Origin: Chloracidobacterium sp.
GTDB taxonomy: Bacteria > Acidobacteriota > Blastocatellia > Pyrinomonadales > Pyrinomonadaceae
Assembly (NCBI GenBank): GCA_016715795.1
Contig: JADJXP010000001.1
Location: 124,001 to 188,000, forward strand
Direction of reading: 5' to 3'
DNA length: 64,000 nt
Made by a program: the position numbers and the translations under genes. The number at the start of each line of letters is the position of its first letter. Position 1 is the stretch's first letter. The notes under the pieces are model-generated. The model had not been told where the DNA came from. It worked only from the letters and a program-made list of their open reading frames with translations, and did no database searches. This document shows positions 25,621 to 34,538 of this stretch, piece after piece.

Positions 25621-26079
25621 TTAAATCTCCTTCACGCCGAGGTCAGCGGCAGCATCATCCAGCAGCGTCTCATCGACCGTTCCCAAAGTCGCTATCCGTC
25701 TAGCAAGGTCGTCGGCTGCCTCTTGTATCTCGTGCCCGGCGTGGCCGCGCGTCCATTCCCAGTCGATTTGATGCCGTAAAGCCGCCCTTTCGAGCCGTCG
25801 CCACCAGTCGTGGTTGGTTTTTTTCTTCCACGTCCCGCCCATGGTCTCGACCACATAGCGCGAATCCGATACTAGATGCACCTCGCACGGTTCCTTCAAA
25901 GTTTCGAGCCCGACCGCCGCCGCCGCGATCTCGGCCTGTTGATTGGTCGCATTACCCAGATACTCACCGACAGCCTTCCAAAGTCCCTTGAAACCGAGCA
26001 ATGCCACCGCGGCGGCACGCGCATTTCCCTTGCCATTGCCCAGGCTCGAACCGTCGCAGACAATAGTGACTTTCTTCAT
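25621..26079 (-). CDS. rnhA: ribonuclease HI
   Basis: Degrades RNA in RNA-DNA hybrids. 152 residues. The catalytic carboxylates are D9 (IVCDGSSLGN), E50 (NQQAEIAA), D72 (LVSDSRYVVETM) and D123/D124 (EAADDLARR), with the TRGHAGH loop at 110-116. The ATG overlaps the stop of the SbcC-like gene as ATGA, so the nuclease is translationally coupled to the SMC-type ATPase, an uncommon pairing. Confidence 0.93.
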   Translation of the reverse strand: MKKVTIVCDGSSLGNGKGNARAAAVALLGFKGLWKAVGEYLGNATNQQAEIAAAAVGLETLKEPCEVHLVSDSRYVVETMGGTWKKKTNHDWWRRLERAALRHQIDWEWTRGHAGHEIQEAADDLARRIATLGTVDETLLDDAAADLGVKEI

Positions 26080-28715
26080 AACGCGATCACGTTATCGACA
26101 AAATTATCGAATGTCTCGTCATGCGAGATCACGAACAACTGGTCAAAATTCGTTATCCGGCTGACTTGCATTGCAAGATTCTCACGACGTTCGGCGTCCA
26201 TGTTGGCCGTCGGCTCGTCGAAGAATGCGATGCGAATATCGGTCAACTGCTTTAGTAACGCCAGCCTCACCGACAATGCCGCCGCCATTTGTTCGCCGCC
26301 CGACAAGCTGACAAAGGGCCGCCGGTGGCCGTCTTCCTCAAGCATTATCGCGTAATCTTCGCCCCATTCAAGCGTTCGCTCCGCATTGCCCGTGATCTCG
26401 CGAAACAGCAGATTGGCCTCAAGCGAAACGTGATAAACATAATTGCGGGCGACGCGCGGGGCCGCCTCTTTTAGCGTGTCGCGGATGAACGTCGTGGCCT
26501 CGGCAACCTTTTCAAGCTTCTCTTTCTCCTTGAATTCGCCGGCAAGTGAGTTCCTGAGTTGGCCAAACCGAGCGATCTCAGCCGTCAATTGCTCGACGCG
26601 TCGTCTTGCAGCCTCGTGCGTGGCACGCATCTCGGCTGCACGCCGTTCCACGCCGATCAACGCGTTGCGCTCGTTCTTGTGGAGTTCGGCATCGTAATTG
26701 ATGCCCACCGCAGCTAATTCACGTTCTGCAGACTCGACTGCGACGGTGGCGGCGGCCAAGGCTGATTTGGCCGCCTCGGCATCGGCCGTTCTTTTGTCCA
26801 GCGTTGCTGCCTCAGCCTCGTTCGCAATAAACTGCCGGTGGGCCTCGGCTGTTTCATCACGCTCCGCCGACAGCCTCGTCCAATGCTCATCGAGGTCCTT
26901 AAACTCGTCAAGCCTTTCGTCGATCTGCTTACGGTCACTCTCAAGCCGCTCCAGATTGCCCTCGATGTCGCCGAGGCCCGACCGCAGGTCGCGATCCCTC
27001 GCAACCTCGCGCTCAAGCACCCGAATACGAGCCGCCGGATCGGCGAGTGCTTTCAACCTCGCGTCGAGATTCACTATCCGCTGCTCGCTCTCACCGAGCC
27101 TCTGCCGCTCTTCGTCCAGCGTTGCCCGTTTCGCCGTGAGTTCCTTACCCTCGTCCGTGAGTTCCGTCTCGCGTTGTCTAAAGGTCTCAAGGGCCGCCAT
27201 CAATTGCTGGCCCTCGCGAGCCCTTGCGAGATCGCCCGAGACAGCGAGACGCTCAGTGTCGAGTGCGGAGATCCTCTCTGTCAGGTCCTCGAACTGGTTC
27301 GACAAGAAGCCCTCAAGTGTCTCGCCATCCTTTAGATTTAGACATTTCTGCGACAAGACCGGGCAAAATCCGTCCTTGATCTCGCTCTGGAATTTTCGGT
27401 CACGTTCGAGCCCTGCCTGCAGGGCCGCGATCTGGGCGACGATCTCAGATTCTCGTTTTTCCAGCTTTGAGAGTTCCGCGGTGGCAGCGGTCTTCTCCTC
27501 GGCGTCACGGATCTTCTGCTGATTCTTACGGAATTTCTCCCTCAGCCTCTCAAGCTCCCGCTCGATGCTGCGGATGCGTTCGTCGGCGTTGCGGGCATTG
27601 GTCACGAGCTCACGAAGCTCACTGATCTCCTTTTCAATACCGGCCTGCTCCACGGCGCTCTGCTTGAGTTTCTCGATCTCGGCCCGGGCATCCTGCAGCT
27701 TCATCAGTTCATCGCTGAGTCTCTTTTGGTCTGCCTTAACGTTAGCGATAGCGGTTGCGATCTGAGATGACTCGCCACGAAAGCGGTCGCGTTCAAGTCT
27801 CTGACGTTCGAGGTCCTTGGCTCGGCCAAGCGCAGCCAGATGACGTTCGTGCCCCGGTTTGGCCCTTTCGAGTGTTGCCGCCGCCTCGGTTGCCTTTCCC
27901 AACGCTTTTTCGGCCTGCGCAAGCAGTAACCCGGCCTTCTCCTTATCACTGCGGCTTCGCTCGACCGACGAAGTAAGCCCCGACACCCGTCGTTCCTGTT
28001 CGTCCAGGTCCTTTACTCTCTGCTGCCTTGCGGCCAGATCGTCCGCGAGCGGTTCCATCTCGGCTGCCAGCCTCGCCGCCTGCTCTGCGACCTCCGCGTG
28101 CTCGGCCTCGACCGTCTCAGAGCGTGATAGTTCGCCCTCAGCACGCGCAACATTCTCACGAATATCGCTGATCTGCAGATCGACGTGACGCGACGTCTCG
28201 CGGAGCTTTTCGGCGGCCTGGCGATATTCCTCAACCTTCAGCAGCTTGTCAAAGGCGGTTTTGCGCTCGGTCGCTCCTTCGAGAAAGATCGCTGTAAACG
28301 TCCCTTGCGGCACGCCGATAGCCTGACGAAACAGCGACCTCAGGTCAGTTCCCGGCTCAAGGCCCAGATGCTGCCACAGAAATCGCGTGACCTCGTCCTT
28401 CTTGTCGGCAAGCCGTCGCTGCAGCCGTGGATCGGTGACATGATAGCCGGTGCCCGTGTCGCGCGTGACAACATATTCCCTTTCGTCAAGGCCGCTCTCG
28501 ATGGTAACGGAGGCGTGTCCTTTCTTCGCCCCGCGGCGGAGAAAATCCTCCTTCTTGTATTCGAGCAGGTCAAACAGCACCCAGGCGATCGCCTCGATGA
28601 TCGTGGTCTTGCCGGCCCCGTTATCGCCCGTAATAGCTGTCGTGCCGCGTTCGAATCGGAAACTCGACCTCGCATGGGATTTAATGTTCTCAAGCTCGAT
28701 CCCAATGATGTGCAT
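26076..28715 (-). CDS. SbcC/Rad50-like SMC-family ATPase
   Basis: 879 residues. Walker A GDNGAGKTT at 30-38; ABC signature SLSGGEQMAAALSVR and Walker B FFDEPTANMDAE near the C-terminus; about 600 residues of heptad coiled coil between. At the mid-point apex there is CPVLSQKC, a C-x6-C pair, where Rad50 has the C-x2-C zinc hook. It is shorter than E. coli SbcC (about 1050). No SbcD/Mre11 nuclease gene is adjacent; RNase HI is coupled instead. It probably acts in DNA end or hybrid processing in the cytoplasm; the partner is unknown. Confidence 0.87.
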   Translation of the reverse strand: MHIIGIELENIKSHARSSFRFERGTTAITGDNGAGKTTIIEAIAWVLFDLLEYKKEDFLRRGAKKGHASVTIESGLDEREYVVTRDTGTGYHVTDPRLQRRLADKKDEVTRFLWQHLGLEPGTDLRSLFRQAIGVPQGTFTAIFLEGATERKTAFDKLLKVEEYRQAAEKLRETSRHVDLQISDIRENVARAEGELSRSETVEAEHAEVAEQAARLAAEMEPLADDLAARQQRVKDLDEQERRVSGLTSSVERSRSDKEKAGLLLAQAEKALGKATEAAATLERAKPGHERHLAALGRAKDLERQRLERDRFRGESSQIATAIANVKADQKRLSDELMKLQDARAEIEKLKQSAVEQAGIEKEISELRELVTNARNADERIRSIERELERLREKFRKNQQKIRDAEEKTAATAELSKLEKRESEIVAQIAALQAGLERDRKFQSEIKDGFCPVLSQKCLNLKDGETLEGFLSNQFEDLTERISALDTERLAVSGDLARAREGQQLMAALETFRQRETELTDEGKELTAKRATLDEERQRLGESEQRIVNLDARLKALADPAARIRVLEREVARDRDLRSGLGDIEGNLERLESDRKQIDERLDEFKDLDEHWTRLSAERDETAEAHRQFIANEAEAATLDKRTADAEAAKSALAAATVAVESAERELAAVGINYDAELHKNERNALIGVERRAAEMRATHEAARRRVEQLTAEIARFGQLRNSLAGEFKEKEKLEKVAEATTFIRDTLKEAAPRVARNYVYHVSLEANLLFREITGNAERTLEWGEDYAIMLEEDGHRRPFVSLSGGEQMAAALSVRLALLKQLTDIRIAFFDEPTANMDAERRENLAMQVSRITNFDQLFVISHDETFDNFVDNVIAL

Positions 28716-28796
28716 GCCTTACCAGTAAACCGTAAACAGTGGCTCGTAACAAGTGAACACGTCGTTCACCTGCCACCTCTCACTTGTCACGATCCA

Positions 28797-29834
28797 CTAG
28801 TTTTTTCGGATGCCGATGGTGCCGTTGTTCGTGGTGACCCTGACCACTGCCCCGTTGCCTGAACCGAATTCGCCGACAATACTCTTGCCGTTCTCCTGTA
28901 GGTTTTCGGTCAGTAGTTTGAACGGGAGTTCAGAAGAAAAACTGCCCGACGCGAAGGTGGCCGCGAGCTTAAAAGCTGCCGCCGAAGGGAGCGCGAGCCG
29001 AATAGAGCCGTTCGATGTGCCAAAACTGTAGTTTGCCCCGCTGAGGATCGGCCCCGTAAACCCGACGGTGCCCGAGATCGAGCCGACCTCGACCTGGCGA
29101 TACTTGACCGCTTGCATCGAGATGGTCCCGCTGTTGGTCTTTGCGGCAAAGGTGTCGCCGATCTCGCTCGGGCCCGCCTCGAAGACGACGATGTTGCCCG
29201 TCGTGCTTTCAAGCCGCAGAGAGCCTCGTGACTCCTCGACCGTAATATCACCCTGATACGTGGATGCCGACACGCCGCCTGAAACATTACGAATGACGAT
29301 GTCGCCGCCAACATTCTTGACGCTCGCCTTTCTGACGCGATCGACCACGGTCCGCGTCTCCTGGCCCTTTACGCCGACACTTGATCCCTCGGGCACGTCG
29401 ATCTCTATCTCGTCGCCCCAAAGACATTCGGAAAACGCCTTGAAGACCCGTTTTGGGTCTTCACCGGTTGCCATCAGCCATACGGGCTGCTGGTCAGGCG
29501 TGCGTTCGAGTACCTTGAACGTCACGGGGCTGCCCTTCTTGACAAAGACCCTTACCTCGTTACGCTTCCAACCATTGACGCGGAGCAGGCCCTGCACCAC
29601 GCATAGCGAGAGATTTGCGTTCGGGGCGACCTCGATCGATCGCTCATGATCATCGCCACGCCAAAGATGAGGAAACGTCGGCTCCGCCGGCTTCGGAGCT
29701 GAAACGCCCGGTTTCGGAGCGGCGGGAGGCTTTGGCGTAGACGGAGACCGGGCGCCCTGGCCCCAGGCAGAAATGACACCGAGCACCGCGCAGGCGGCCA
29801 CGATCTGAAGGAATTTTCTCAGGAACTTGCTCAT
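28797..29834 (-). CDS. secreted DUF4097-like protein
   Basis: 345 residues. Signal peptide KFLRKFLQIVAACAVLGVIS then AWGQ; a Pro/Ala/Lys-rich linker (about 28-52). Residues about 140-345 form a repetitive right-handed beta structure of the DUF4097 kind (GDIVIRNVSGGVSASTYQGD, TTGNIVVFEAGP, TNSGTISMQ). It is the third gene of the sigma/anti-sigma unit, 9 bases after the anti-sigma stop. Such proteins often accompany ECF regulators, but their role is unknown. Confidence 0.82.
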   Translation of the reverse strand: MSKFLRKFLQIVAACAVLGVISAWGQGARSPSTPKPPAAPKPGVSAPKPAEPTFPHLWRGDDHERSIEVAPNANLSLCVVQGLLRVNGWKRNEVRVFVKKGSPVTFKVLERTPDQQPVWLMATGEDPKRVFKAFSECLWGDEIEIDVPEGSSVGVKGQETRTVVDRVRKASVKNVGGDIVIRNVSGGVSASTYQGDITVEESRGSLRLESTTGNIVVFEAGPSEIGDTFAAKTNSGTISMQAVKYRQVEVGSISGTVGFTGPILSGANYSFGTSNGSIRLALPSAAAFKLAATFASGSFSSELPFKLLTENLQENGKSIVGEFGSGNGAVVRVTTNNGTIGIRKN

Positions 29835-29843
29835 CAGTACAGC

Positions 29844-30689
29844 CTATTTGATGCTAGCGATCAATTCTTCCTGCTGAGACACCGAATTGAGCAGGTCGAT
29901 CTTATTCTGGTACGACGCGTAGAGCACCTGCCGCGCCGAGCCATTCTGAGGATTACGCCGGACCTCTTTCTTCATCTTAGCGATCGCGTCGTTAACTACA
30001 GCCATGTCGCGTTCAAAGGCGACACGCTGCGAGGGCCGCAGCACGCCCGCCTCCTTCTGCTCATCGACCGTTTTTGTCAGGCTGGCGATAGTCTTGACGT
30101 AACTTTCCTCGCCCGGCAGATTTACCCTCGCCGGATCACTCGGGACGGTCGAACGCACACTTCGCCGAGTCTCATGCCGATAGGCCGCGCGCTCGATACG
30201 AGGTGCATTGAGAATACCGCCGGTATCGATATCGCCGACTGTCGATCTGGCCGGCGGCGTCTGCATGACCGGAGCCGTCACTGACGGCTGAGTGCCAAGC
30301 GTCGCCCGCGGCTCCTCGACCGTGACGCCCCGATTCATCCATACGGCGGCCGCAATACCAATAACAATCAATAAACCCGCTGCTGCCGCGATCGACGGAC
30401 TAATGAACGCCGCAGCCAAAAATGACCTCAATCGGGCCCAGGCCGGCTGCCTTTCCGCAGCTATCGATTCATTGATCCGTGACCACAAACGCTGCGTCGG
30501 GACAAGCGTATCAAATTCGCTTGCCAGCGCCGGAAAGACAATTGCTGACTCATCCTCGGCCTCAGCGAGCAAAGCGGCACACGCGTCACAGCCTGCTATA
30601 TGGCCGGTGACCTGCGCCGACTCGTCAAGCGATAGTTCGCTGTCGAGTAGTGCCTGAATAGTCCCGATCTTGAGATGTTCCGTGATCAT
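29844..30689 (-). CDS. zinc-finger anti-sigma factor, membrane-bound
   Basis: 281 residues. N-terminal zf-HC2 zinc-binding anti-sigma domain with H30-x3-C34-x2-C37 (HIAGCDAC). One transmembrane segment near residues 97-117 (AAAAGLLIVIGIAAAVW), then a periplasmic part with a helical C-terminus (VAFERDMAVVNDAIAKMKKE). It overlaps the sigma gene upstream by ATGA. It is expected to hold the sigma factor at the inner membrane until a signal releases it. Confidence 0.88.
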   Translation of the reverse strand: MITEHLKIGTIQALLDSELSLDESAQVTGHIAGCDACAALLAEAEDESAIVFPALASEFDTLVPTQRLWSRINESIAAERQPAWARLRSFLAAAFISPSIAAAAGLLIVIGIAAAVWMNRGVTVEEPRATLGTQPSVTAPVMQTPPARSTVGDIDTGGILNAPRIERAAYRHETRRSVRSTVPSDPARVNLPGEESYVKTIASLTKTVDEQKEAGVLRPSQRVAFERDMAVVNDAIAKMKKEVRRNPQNGSARQVLYASYQNKIDLLNSVSQQEELIASIK

Positions 30690-31246
30690 TTCTGCTTACC
30701 GTAGTGGCGGGCAAATTCCGCCCTCGCCCTTGCTACAAAAGTCCCAATACTCGTCTCGTTCAAGTCCAAACTCGCCGCGATCTCTTTATACGAGAGGCCC
30801 TGCTGTTTAAGCAGCAGGCAGCTTCGGTGGGGCTCCTTCAATTTGTTCATCGCCCTCAATATCTCGCTCACGCCCGCACTCTGCTCATATTCGTCCTCGA
30901 CCGAAACCGTCTGATCGCCCGTCGATTTGACGTAATTCTCATCCCGCGTGTTCGCCCTAACCTGACCGCGAATTGTGTTCTTTGCAAGGTTTATCGCCAC
31001 ACGTATCAGCCATGGGCGGAGCATTTCATCCGATGTTATCGAGTCGAGATTTTTGTAAAGCCGCAAAAACGCTTCCTGCGTCACATCCTCAGCCATTCCG
31101 GCATCTCGCACGACCGAGCGCGCCGCCCGAAAGACGGTGCGGTGATGAAGCATGAACGCCTCTTCAAAACCGATCCTGTCTGTCGCTGATGCCGCCGCTG
31201 TTTGCTCGGACATTATGTCCACAAGAATGTCGGTAACCTCGCTCAT
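30686..31246 (-). CDS. ECF-family RNA polymerase sigma factor
   Basis: 186 residues with the sigma70 region 2 (AEDVTQEAFLRLYKNLDS, near 55-72) and region 4 helix-turn-helix (LLLKQQGLSYKEIAASLDLN, near 143-162) of RpoE-like ECF factors. Coupled to its anti-sigma gene. Which promoters it reads cannot be told; the gap upstream shows no obvious autoregulatory ECF element. Confidence 0.92.
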   Translation of the reverse strand: MSEVTDILVDIMSEQTAAASATDRIGFEEAFMLHHRTVFRAARSVVRDAGMAEDVTQEAFLRLYKNLDSITSDEMLRPWLIRVAINLAKNTIRGQVRANTRDENYVKSTGDQTVSVEDEYEQSAGVSEILRAMNKLKEPHRSCLLLKQQGLSYKEIAASLDLNETSIGTFVARARAEFARHYGKQK

Positions 31247-31479
31247 TTCTCAGCATCGAATGCTCATCAATGTTAATACACCGCAAGCACGCCGTTAATG
31301 ACACGAATTTACCCCTAAAACCAATGAATTTCAATCATTTGAGCGTCTACAGAATTGCAATACGCCTATGACATCCGCTTGGTTCGCGATTGCGCCCGTA
31401 ACGTCCGATGCGTTAAACTTTTGAAACTAAACACGCCTGCATCCGTGAGAAGTTGGGGACGCGCAGGGACTTTGTAGTT

Positions 31480-31959
31480 ATGAGCAATCTAAGAGCACGG
31501 TTTCGCGACCAGCGGGGCTTTAACCTGATCGAGTTGATGATCGTGATCGCCATCATCGGCCTGCTGATCGGCGTCGGCAGCCTGGCGTGGCAAGCCGTTA
31601 TCCGCAGCGGCAACGAAACCACGGCCGCACAGACGCTGGACAATATGCGCAAGTATCAGGCCCAGTTCGCATCGCGCAATCGCGGCAATTTTGCGACCTT
31701 TGACCAGTTGATACAGACGGCGGGGCTTGATGAGAAATTCGCAGGTGAGAATCCTGTCGTCAACGGCTATATTTTTAAGCTGACCATCACGCCATCAAGC
31801 GCCAGCCAGCCGGCATTCTATTCGATAAATGCCGACCCACAGGTCGCCGAAGGCGTAACCGCTACCGGAACGCGCCATTTTTACACCGATTCGTCGCTCA
31901 GCACAATAAAAGGCACGGACGAGAACCGCCCCGCCAAAGCCGATGACCAATCGATCTGA
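31480..31959 (+). CDS. type IV pilin-like (pseudopilin) protein
   Basis: 159 residues. Class III prepilin signal: basic leader SNLRARFRDQRG, cleavage G|F, then FNLIELMIVIAIIGLLIGVG with the Glu at +5. A globular C-terminal part follows. The ATG at 31480 is preferred over an upstream TTG because it gives a normal 13-residue leader. No other pilus genes are near. Could be a major pilin or a type II secretion pseudopilin. Confidence 0.87.
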   Translation: MSNLRARFRDQRGFNLIELMIVIAIIGLLIGVGSLAWQAVIRSGNETTAAQTLDNMRKYQAQFASRNRGNFATFDQLIQTAGLDEKFAGENPVVNGYIFKLTITPSSASQPAFYSINADPQVAEGVTATGTRHFYTDSSLSTIKGTDENRPAKADDQSI

Positions 31960-31964
31960 TATGT

Positions 31965-32050
31965 TGCATTTTTCATTTTGAATTTTGACTTTTGCATCTT
32001 GAATTCTGAATTTTTGGTTTTGACTTTTGAATTTTGAATTTTGAATTTCT
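31965..32050. repeat. AT-rich TTTTGAATT repeat tract
   Basis: Between the pilin gene and the tRNA lie about nine imperfect copies of a TTTTGAATT/TTTTGACTT word, ending in TTTTGAATTTTGAATTTTG. It codes for nothing and contrasts sharply with the GC-rich surroundings. Similar tracts occur between genes in related genomes; origin unknown. Confidence 0.65.
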
Positions 32051-32062
32051 ACATGTCATAGC

Positions 32063-32137
32063 GCCGTCTTAGCTCAGTGGTAGAGCACACGCTTCACACG
32101 CGTGGGGCCACAAGTTCAAATCTTGTAGACGGCACCA
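32063..32137 (+). tRNA. tRNA-Val (CAC)
   Basis: 75 bases including encoded CCA. Acceptor GCCGTCT pairs with AGACGGC; D arm GCTC/GAGC with GG in the loop; anticodon stem CACGC/GCGTG with loop TTCACAC (anticodon CAC, reads GUG); T arm ACAAG/CTTGT with loop TTCAAAT. All stems are fully paired. Confidence 0.96.
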
Positions 32138-32157
32138 TTTCCTTTCAACAACTTACG

Positions 32158-32181
32158 GGCATCCTAGCGATGCCTTTTTTT
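32158..32181 (+). terminator. terminator of tRNA-Val
   Basis: GGCATC, loop CTAGC, GATGCC, followed by seven T residues, 20 bases after the tRNA and just before the convergent lipoprotein gene stop. Confidence 0.88.
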
Positions 32182-32185
32182 GCGA

Positions 32186-33946
32186 TCAAGGCTTGATAAA
32201 CAGCTCCTCAATATTCCACAGGGAATACGGCATGATGCTGCTTGGGGAGGCGTTGCCGACGCGGGGATTGAGGGCCGTTACGACGTGACGGGCTACGAGC
32301 GGGATCGTCGGCATCTGGTCGCTCATGATCTGTTGTATCTCGTAAAAGGCTGCCAGCCGTTTTTGCTGGTCGCGTTCGACGGACTGTTGATCGAACAGCT
32401 CATCGATACGTTTTTCCCATTCGCTCGCCGGGGCCTTTTGTCCCGGCTGCCACTGATGTGTGGCGGCGGAAGAGAGCAGAAAGTTAGAGTACGATGACGG
32501 TTCGAGGTCGGTTTGTGAGAGGCCGAAAAGCGCCGCGTCGTAGTCGTAAGTTTTGGCTGTCTTTTCCTGAAGCTGAGCGGTCTCCACCGGCGCGACCTGC
32601 ATCTTAATGCCCAGTTTCGCAAGGTCTTCCTGGACGACGGCAGCCATCAGCTTACGGGCTTCGTTCTCGGCCTGGACGATCAGCGTAAACTCGACAGGCC
32701 GCCCCTGAACGTCGGCCAAGATAGGCGCCTCGGCCGTGCCGCCTTTTTTGAATCCGGCCTCCGTCAACAACTTTTCGGCGTCGGCGAGGCTGTATTTGAT
32801 CTTAGGCAGCGACGGATCGAGCCAGACCTTGTTGGCAGGCGAGACGAAGCCGTAAAGCGGCGTCGCCAGGCCCTGAAGCGTAACGCTCGCGATCGTTTCG
32901 CGATCGACCGCCGCGGCGACGGCCTGCCGAAAACGCTTGTCAGCGAACCATGAACGCTTGACCTCGTTCGCCAAGGGCTTGCCCGACCTGTCAGCCGGGC
33001 TCAAATTGAACCAGATATGGTCGATGCCCAGTCCCGGCCCGGCGTCGTATGCCCGCGTTGCCTGCTGGGCCTTTGACAGCGAGACGTAATCGTTCGTTCG
33101 AATGCGGTCGGCAATATCGAGCGAGCCCTGCGTGAGCCGAACGAGAGCATTGTTAGCGTCAGGAATGACCTCGATCGTGAACTTATCGAGATACGGCAGC
33201 TGCGTGCCGGCTGCGTCCCTTTTCCAGTAATGCGGGTTTCGTGCAAAATCGACCCGTTCGCCCGGGCTGACAGCCTCGACAATGAACGGGCCGCTTGAGA
33301 CGATACTCGCGGGTGGGCTTGTCATCTTCATCGCTTCTGCCAGCTTGCCCGCCTTTTGCTCGGGAGCCAAAATGTGCGCGGGCAGAACGCCGAGATTGAT
33401 CAAATAGTTTTCCGCACTGGCGACGGCGTGCGGGAATATCATCTGCATCTCTGTCTCAGAAATCTTCTTTGTGGCGATCGGCTTATCATCGACAAGCATG
33501 GCATCGCGAAAAGCTGTGGCCTGTGTCTTTTCGTCATAGATCGCCTCGAGCGAAAAGATGACGTCGTCCGTGGTCAGCGGGTGGCCATCCGAGAATTTGA
33601 GCCCATCGCGCAGTTTTACGTCGAGCGTCTTGCCGTCGGCCTGCATAGTCCATGTCTCGGCGAGGCCGCCAACGTATTTCAGGGTCGAATGGTCAAAATC
33701 GATCAGCCGGCTTGTCAACGTAAAACCGGCCCCGATCAACGTCGGTTCATCCTCGGCAAGCATATAATTGAACGTCTTCGGGGCTGCGGCCATGCGGTAA
33801 GAAAGCTTCCCGCCCCGCGTGCCAGTCGTTCTGGACTCGAGCTTTGGCTCGCGTGAAGCATTGGGGGCAGGCGCCGGGCCACCACAACCCGTCAGGAGTG
33901 AAGCGGCCAGGGCTATCAGGCAAAAATATCTTGATGTTCGAGGCAT
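32186..33946 (-). CDS. peptide ABC transporter substrate-binding lipoprotein
   Basis: 586 residues, SBP_bac_5 (OppA/DppA) family. From the ATG at 33946 it begins with a lipoprotein signal RTSRYFCLIALAASLLTGC; an upstream frame start at 33985 would bury this signal and is rejected. Family features: LAETWTMQADGKTLDVKLRD near residue 95, FSDGHPLTTDDVIFSLE, and repeated LTEAGFKKGG-type segments. No permease or ATPase genes are adjacent, so the transporter partners lie elsewhere. Probable ligands are peptides or similar solutes. Confidence 0.9.
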   Translation of the reverse strand: MPRTSRYFCLIALAASLLTGCGGPAPAPNASREPKLESRTTGTRGGKLSYRMAAAPKTFNYMLAEDEPTLIGAGFTLTSRLIDFDHSTLKYVGGLAETWTMQADGKTLDVKLRDGLKFSDGHPLTTDDVIFSLEAIYDEKTQATAFRDAMLVDDKPIATKKISETEMQMIFPHAVASAENYLINLGVLPAHILAPEQKAGKLAEAMKMTSPPASIVSSGPFIVEAVSPGERVDFARNPHYWKRDAAGTQLPYLDKFTIEVIPDANNALVRLTQGSLDIADRIRTNDYVSLSKAQQATRAYDAGPGLGIDHIWFNLSPADRSGKPLANEVKRSWFADKRFRQAVAAAVDRETIASVTLQGLATPLYGFVSPANKVWLDPSLPKIKYSLADAEKLLTEAGFKKGGTAEAPILADVQGRPVEFTLIVQAENEARKLMAAVVQEDLAKLGIKMQVAPVETAQLQEKTAKTYDYDAALFGLSQTDLEPSSYSNFLLSSAATHQWQPGQKAPASEWEKRIDELFDQQSVERDQQKRLAAFYEIQQIMSDQMPTIPLVARHVVTALNPRVGNASPSSIMPYSLWNIEELFIKP

Positions 33947-34052
33947 TTTATTCGATCTCCGTGACGAGTGAAGATTCCGGGCCAAGTGTGCTTTAGGAGT
34001 TTAGTTTCTTTCGGGCACCAAATCAATGCCGCGAAAATCCAGAACGCAAACA

Positions 34053-34081
34053 AAAAAGGCAGCCGTTTCGTTCGGCTGCCC
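34053..34081 (-). terminator. terminator of the small proline-rich gene
   Basis: On the minus strand GGCAGCCG and CGGCTGCC form an 8-bp stem followed by TTTTTT, 21 bases after the small gene's stop at 34103. Confidence 0.85.
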
Positions 34082-34102
34082 TCGCTTTCATCTCGTCGTT
34101 TG

Positions 34103-34315
34103 TCAGGCCGACTCGCCCGCTTCGCTTTTCCAAATCGCGTCTGCGTAGCCCGGCTTTTTCGGGCTAGGCGTCGGCTGCGGCTTTGGCTGTGGTGTGATCA
34201 CCGGCGGATTGCCTTTCGGTGGCGGCTTTTTGTCGCCGTCCTTCTGAGCAAATGCTGCGACGGCAAAGGCTGCCAACATCGCAAAACTCATCAATGTATA
34301 TCGCAAAACTCTCAT
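34103..34315 (-). CDS. small secreted proline-rich protein
   Basis: 70 residues. Signal peptide RVLRYTLMSFAMLAAFAVAA with cleavage AFA|Q, then a Lys/Pro-rich mature part (KKPPPKGNPPVITPQPKPQP). No recognised domain. It has its own terminator, which supports a real gene. Possibly periplasmic or cell-wall associated. Confidence 0.65.
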   Translation of the reverse strand: MRVLRYTLMSFAMLAAFAVAAFAQKDGDKKPPPKGNPPVITPQPKPQPTPSPKKPGYADAIWKSEAGESA

Positions 34316-34538
34316 CTCAACTGAACTCCCTTTCTATCATATTCACGCCTTGCGGGGAAAGCGGGAAAGAGCGTCCTCATTTCTGCCTACGCAAACGCAG
34401 TGCCATAGCCGGACTTTTGACGCCCCAAGCCTGTTTTTGGTTGGAAAAGAACTCTCTCGCATCGTGGGTGCCTTTACAAAACTTTACGTTTTCGCATCTC
34501 GCCATACGATATCGTGAATTAAATGCGATAATCGCCTT

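Noticed and set aside
26698..27522. 274-codon plus-strand frame inside the SbcC-like gene
   Set aside because: Serine/arginine-rich translation typical of an antisense reading of a coiled coil.
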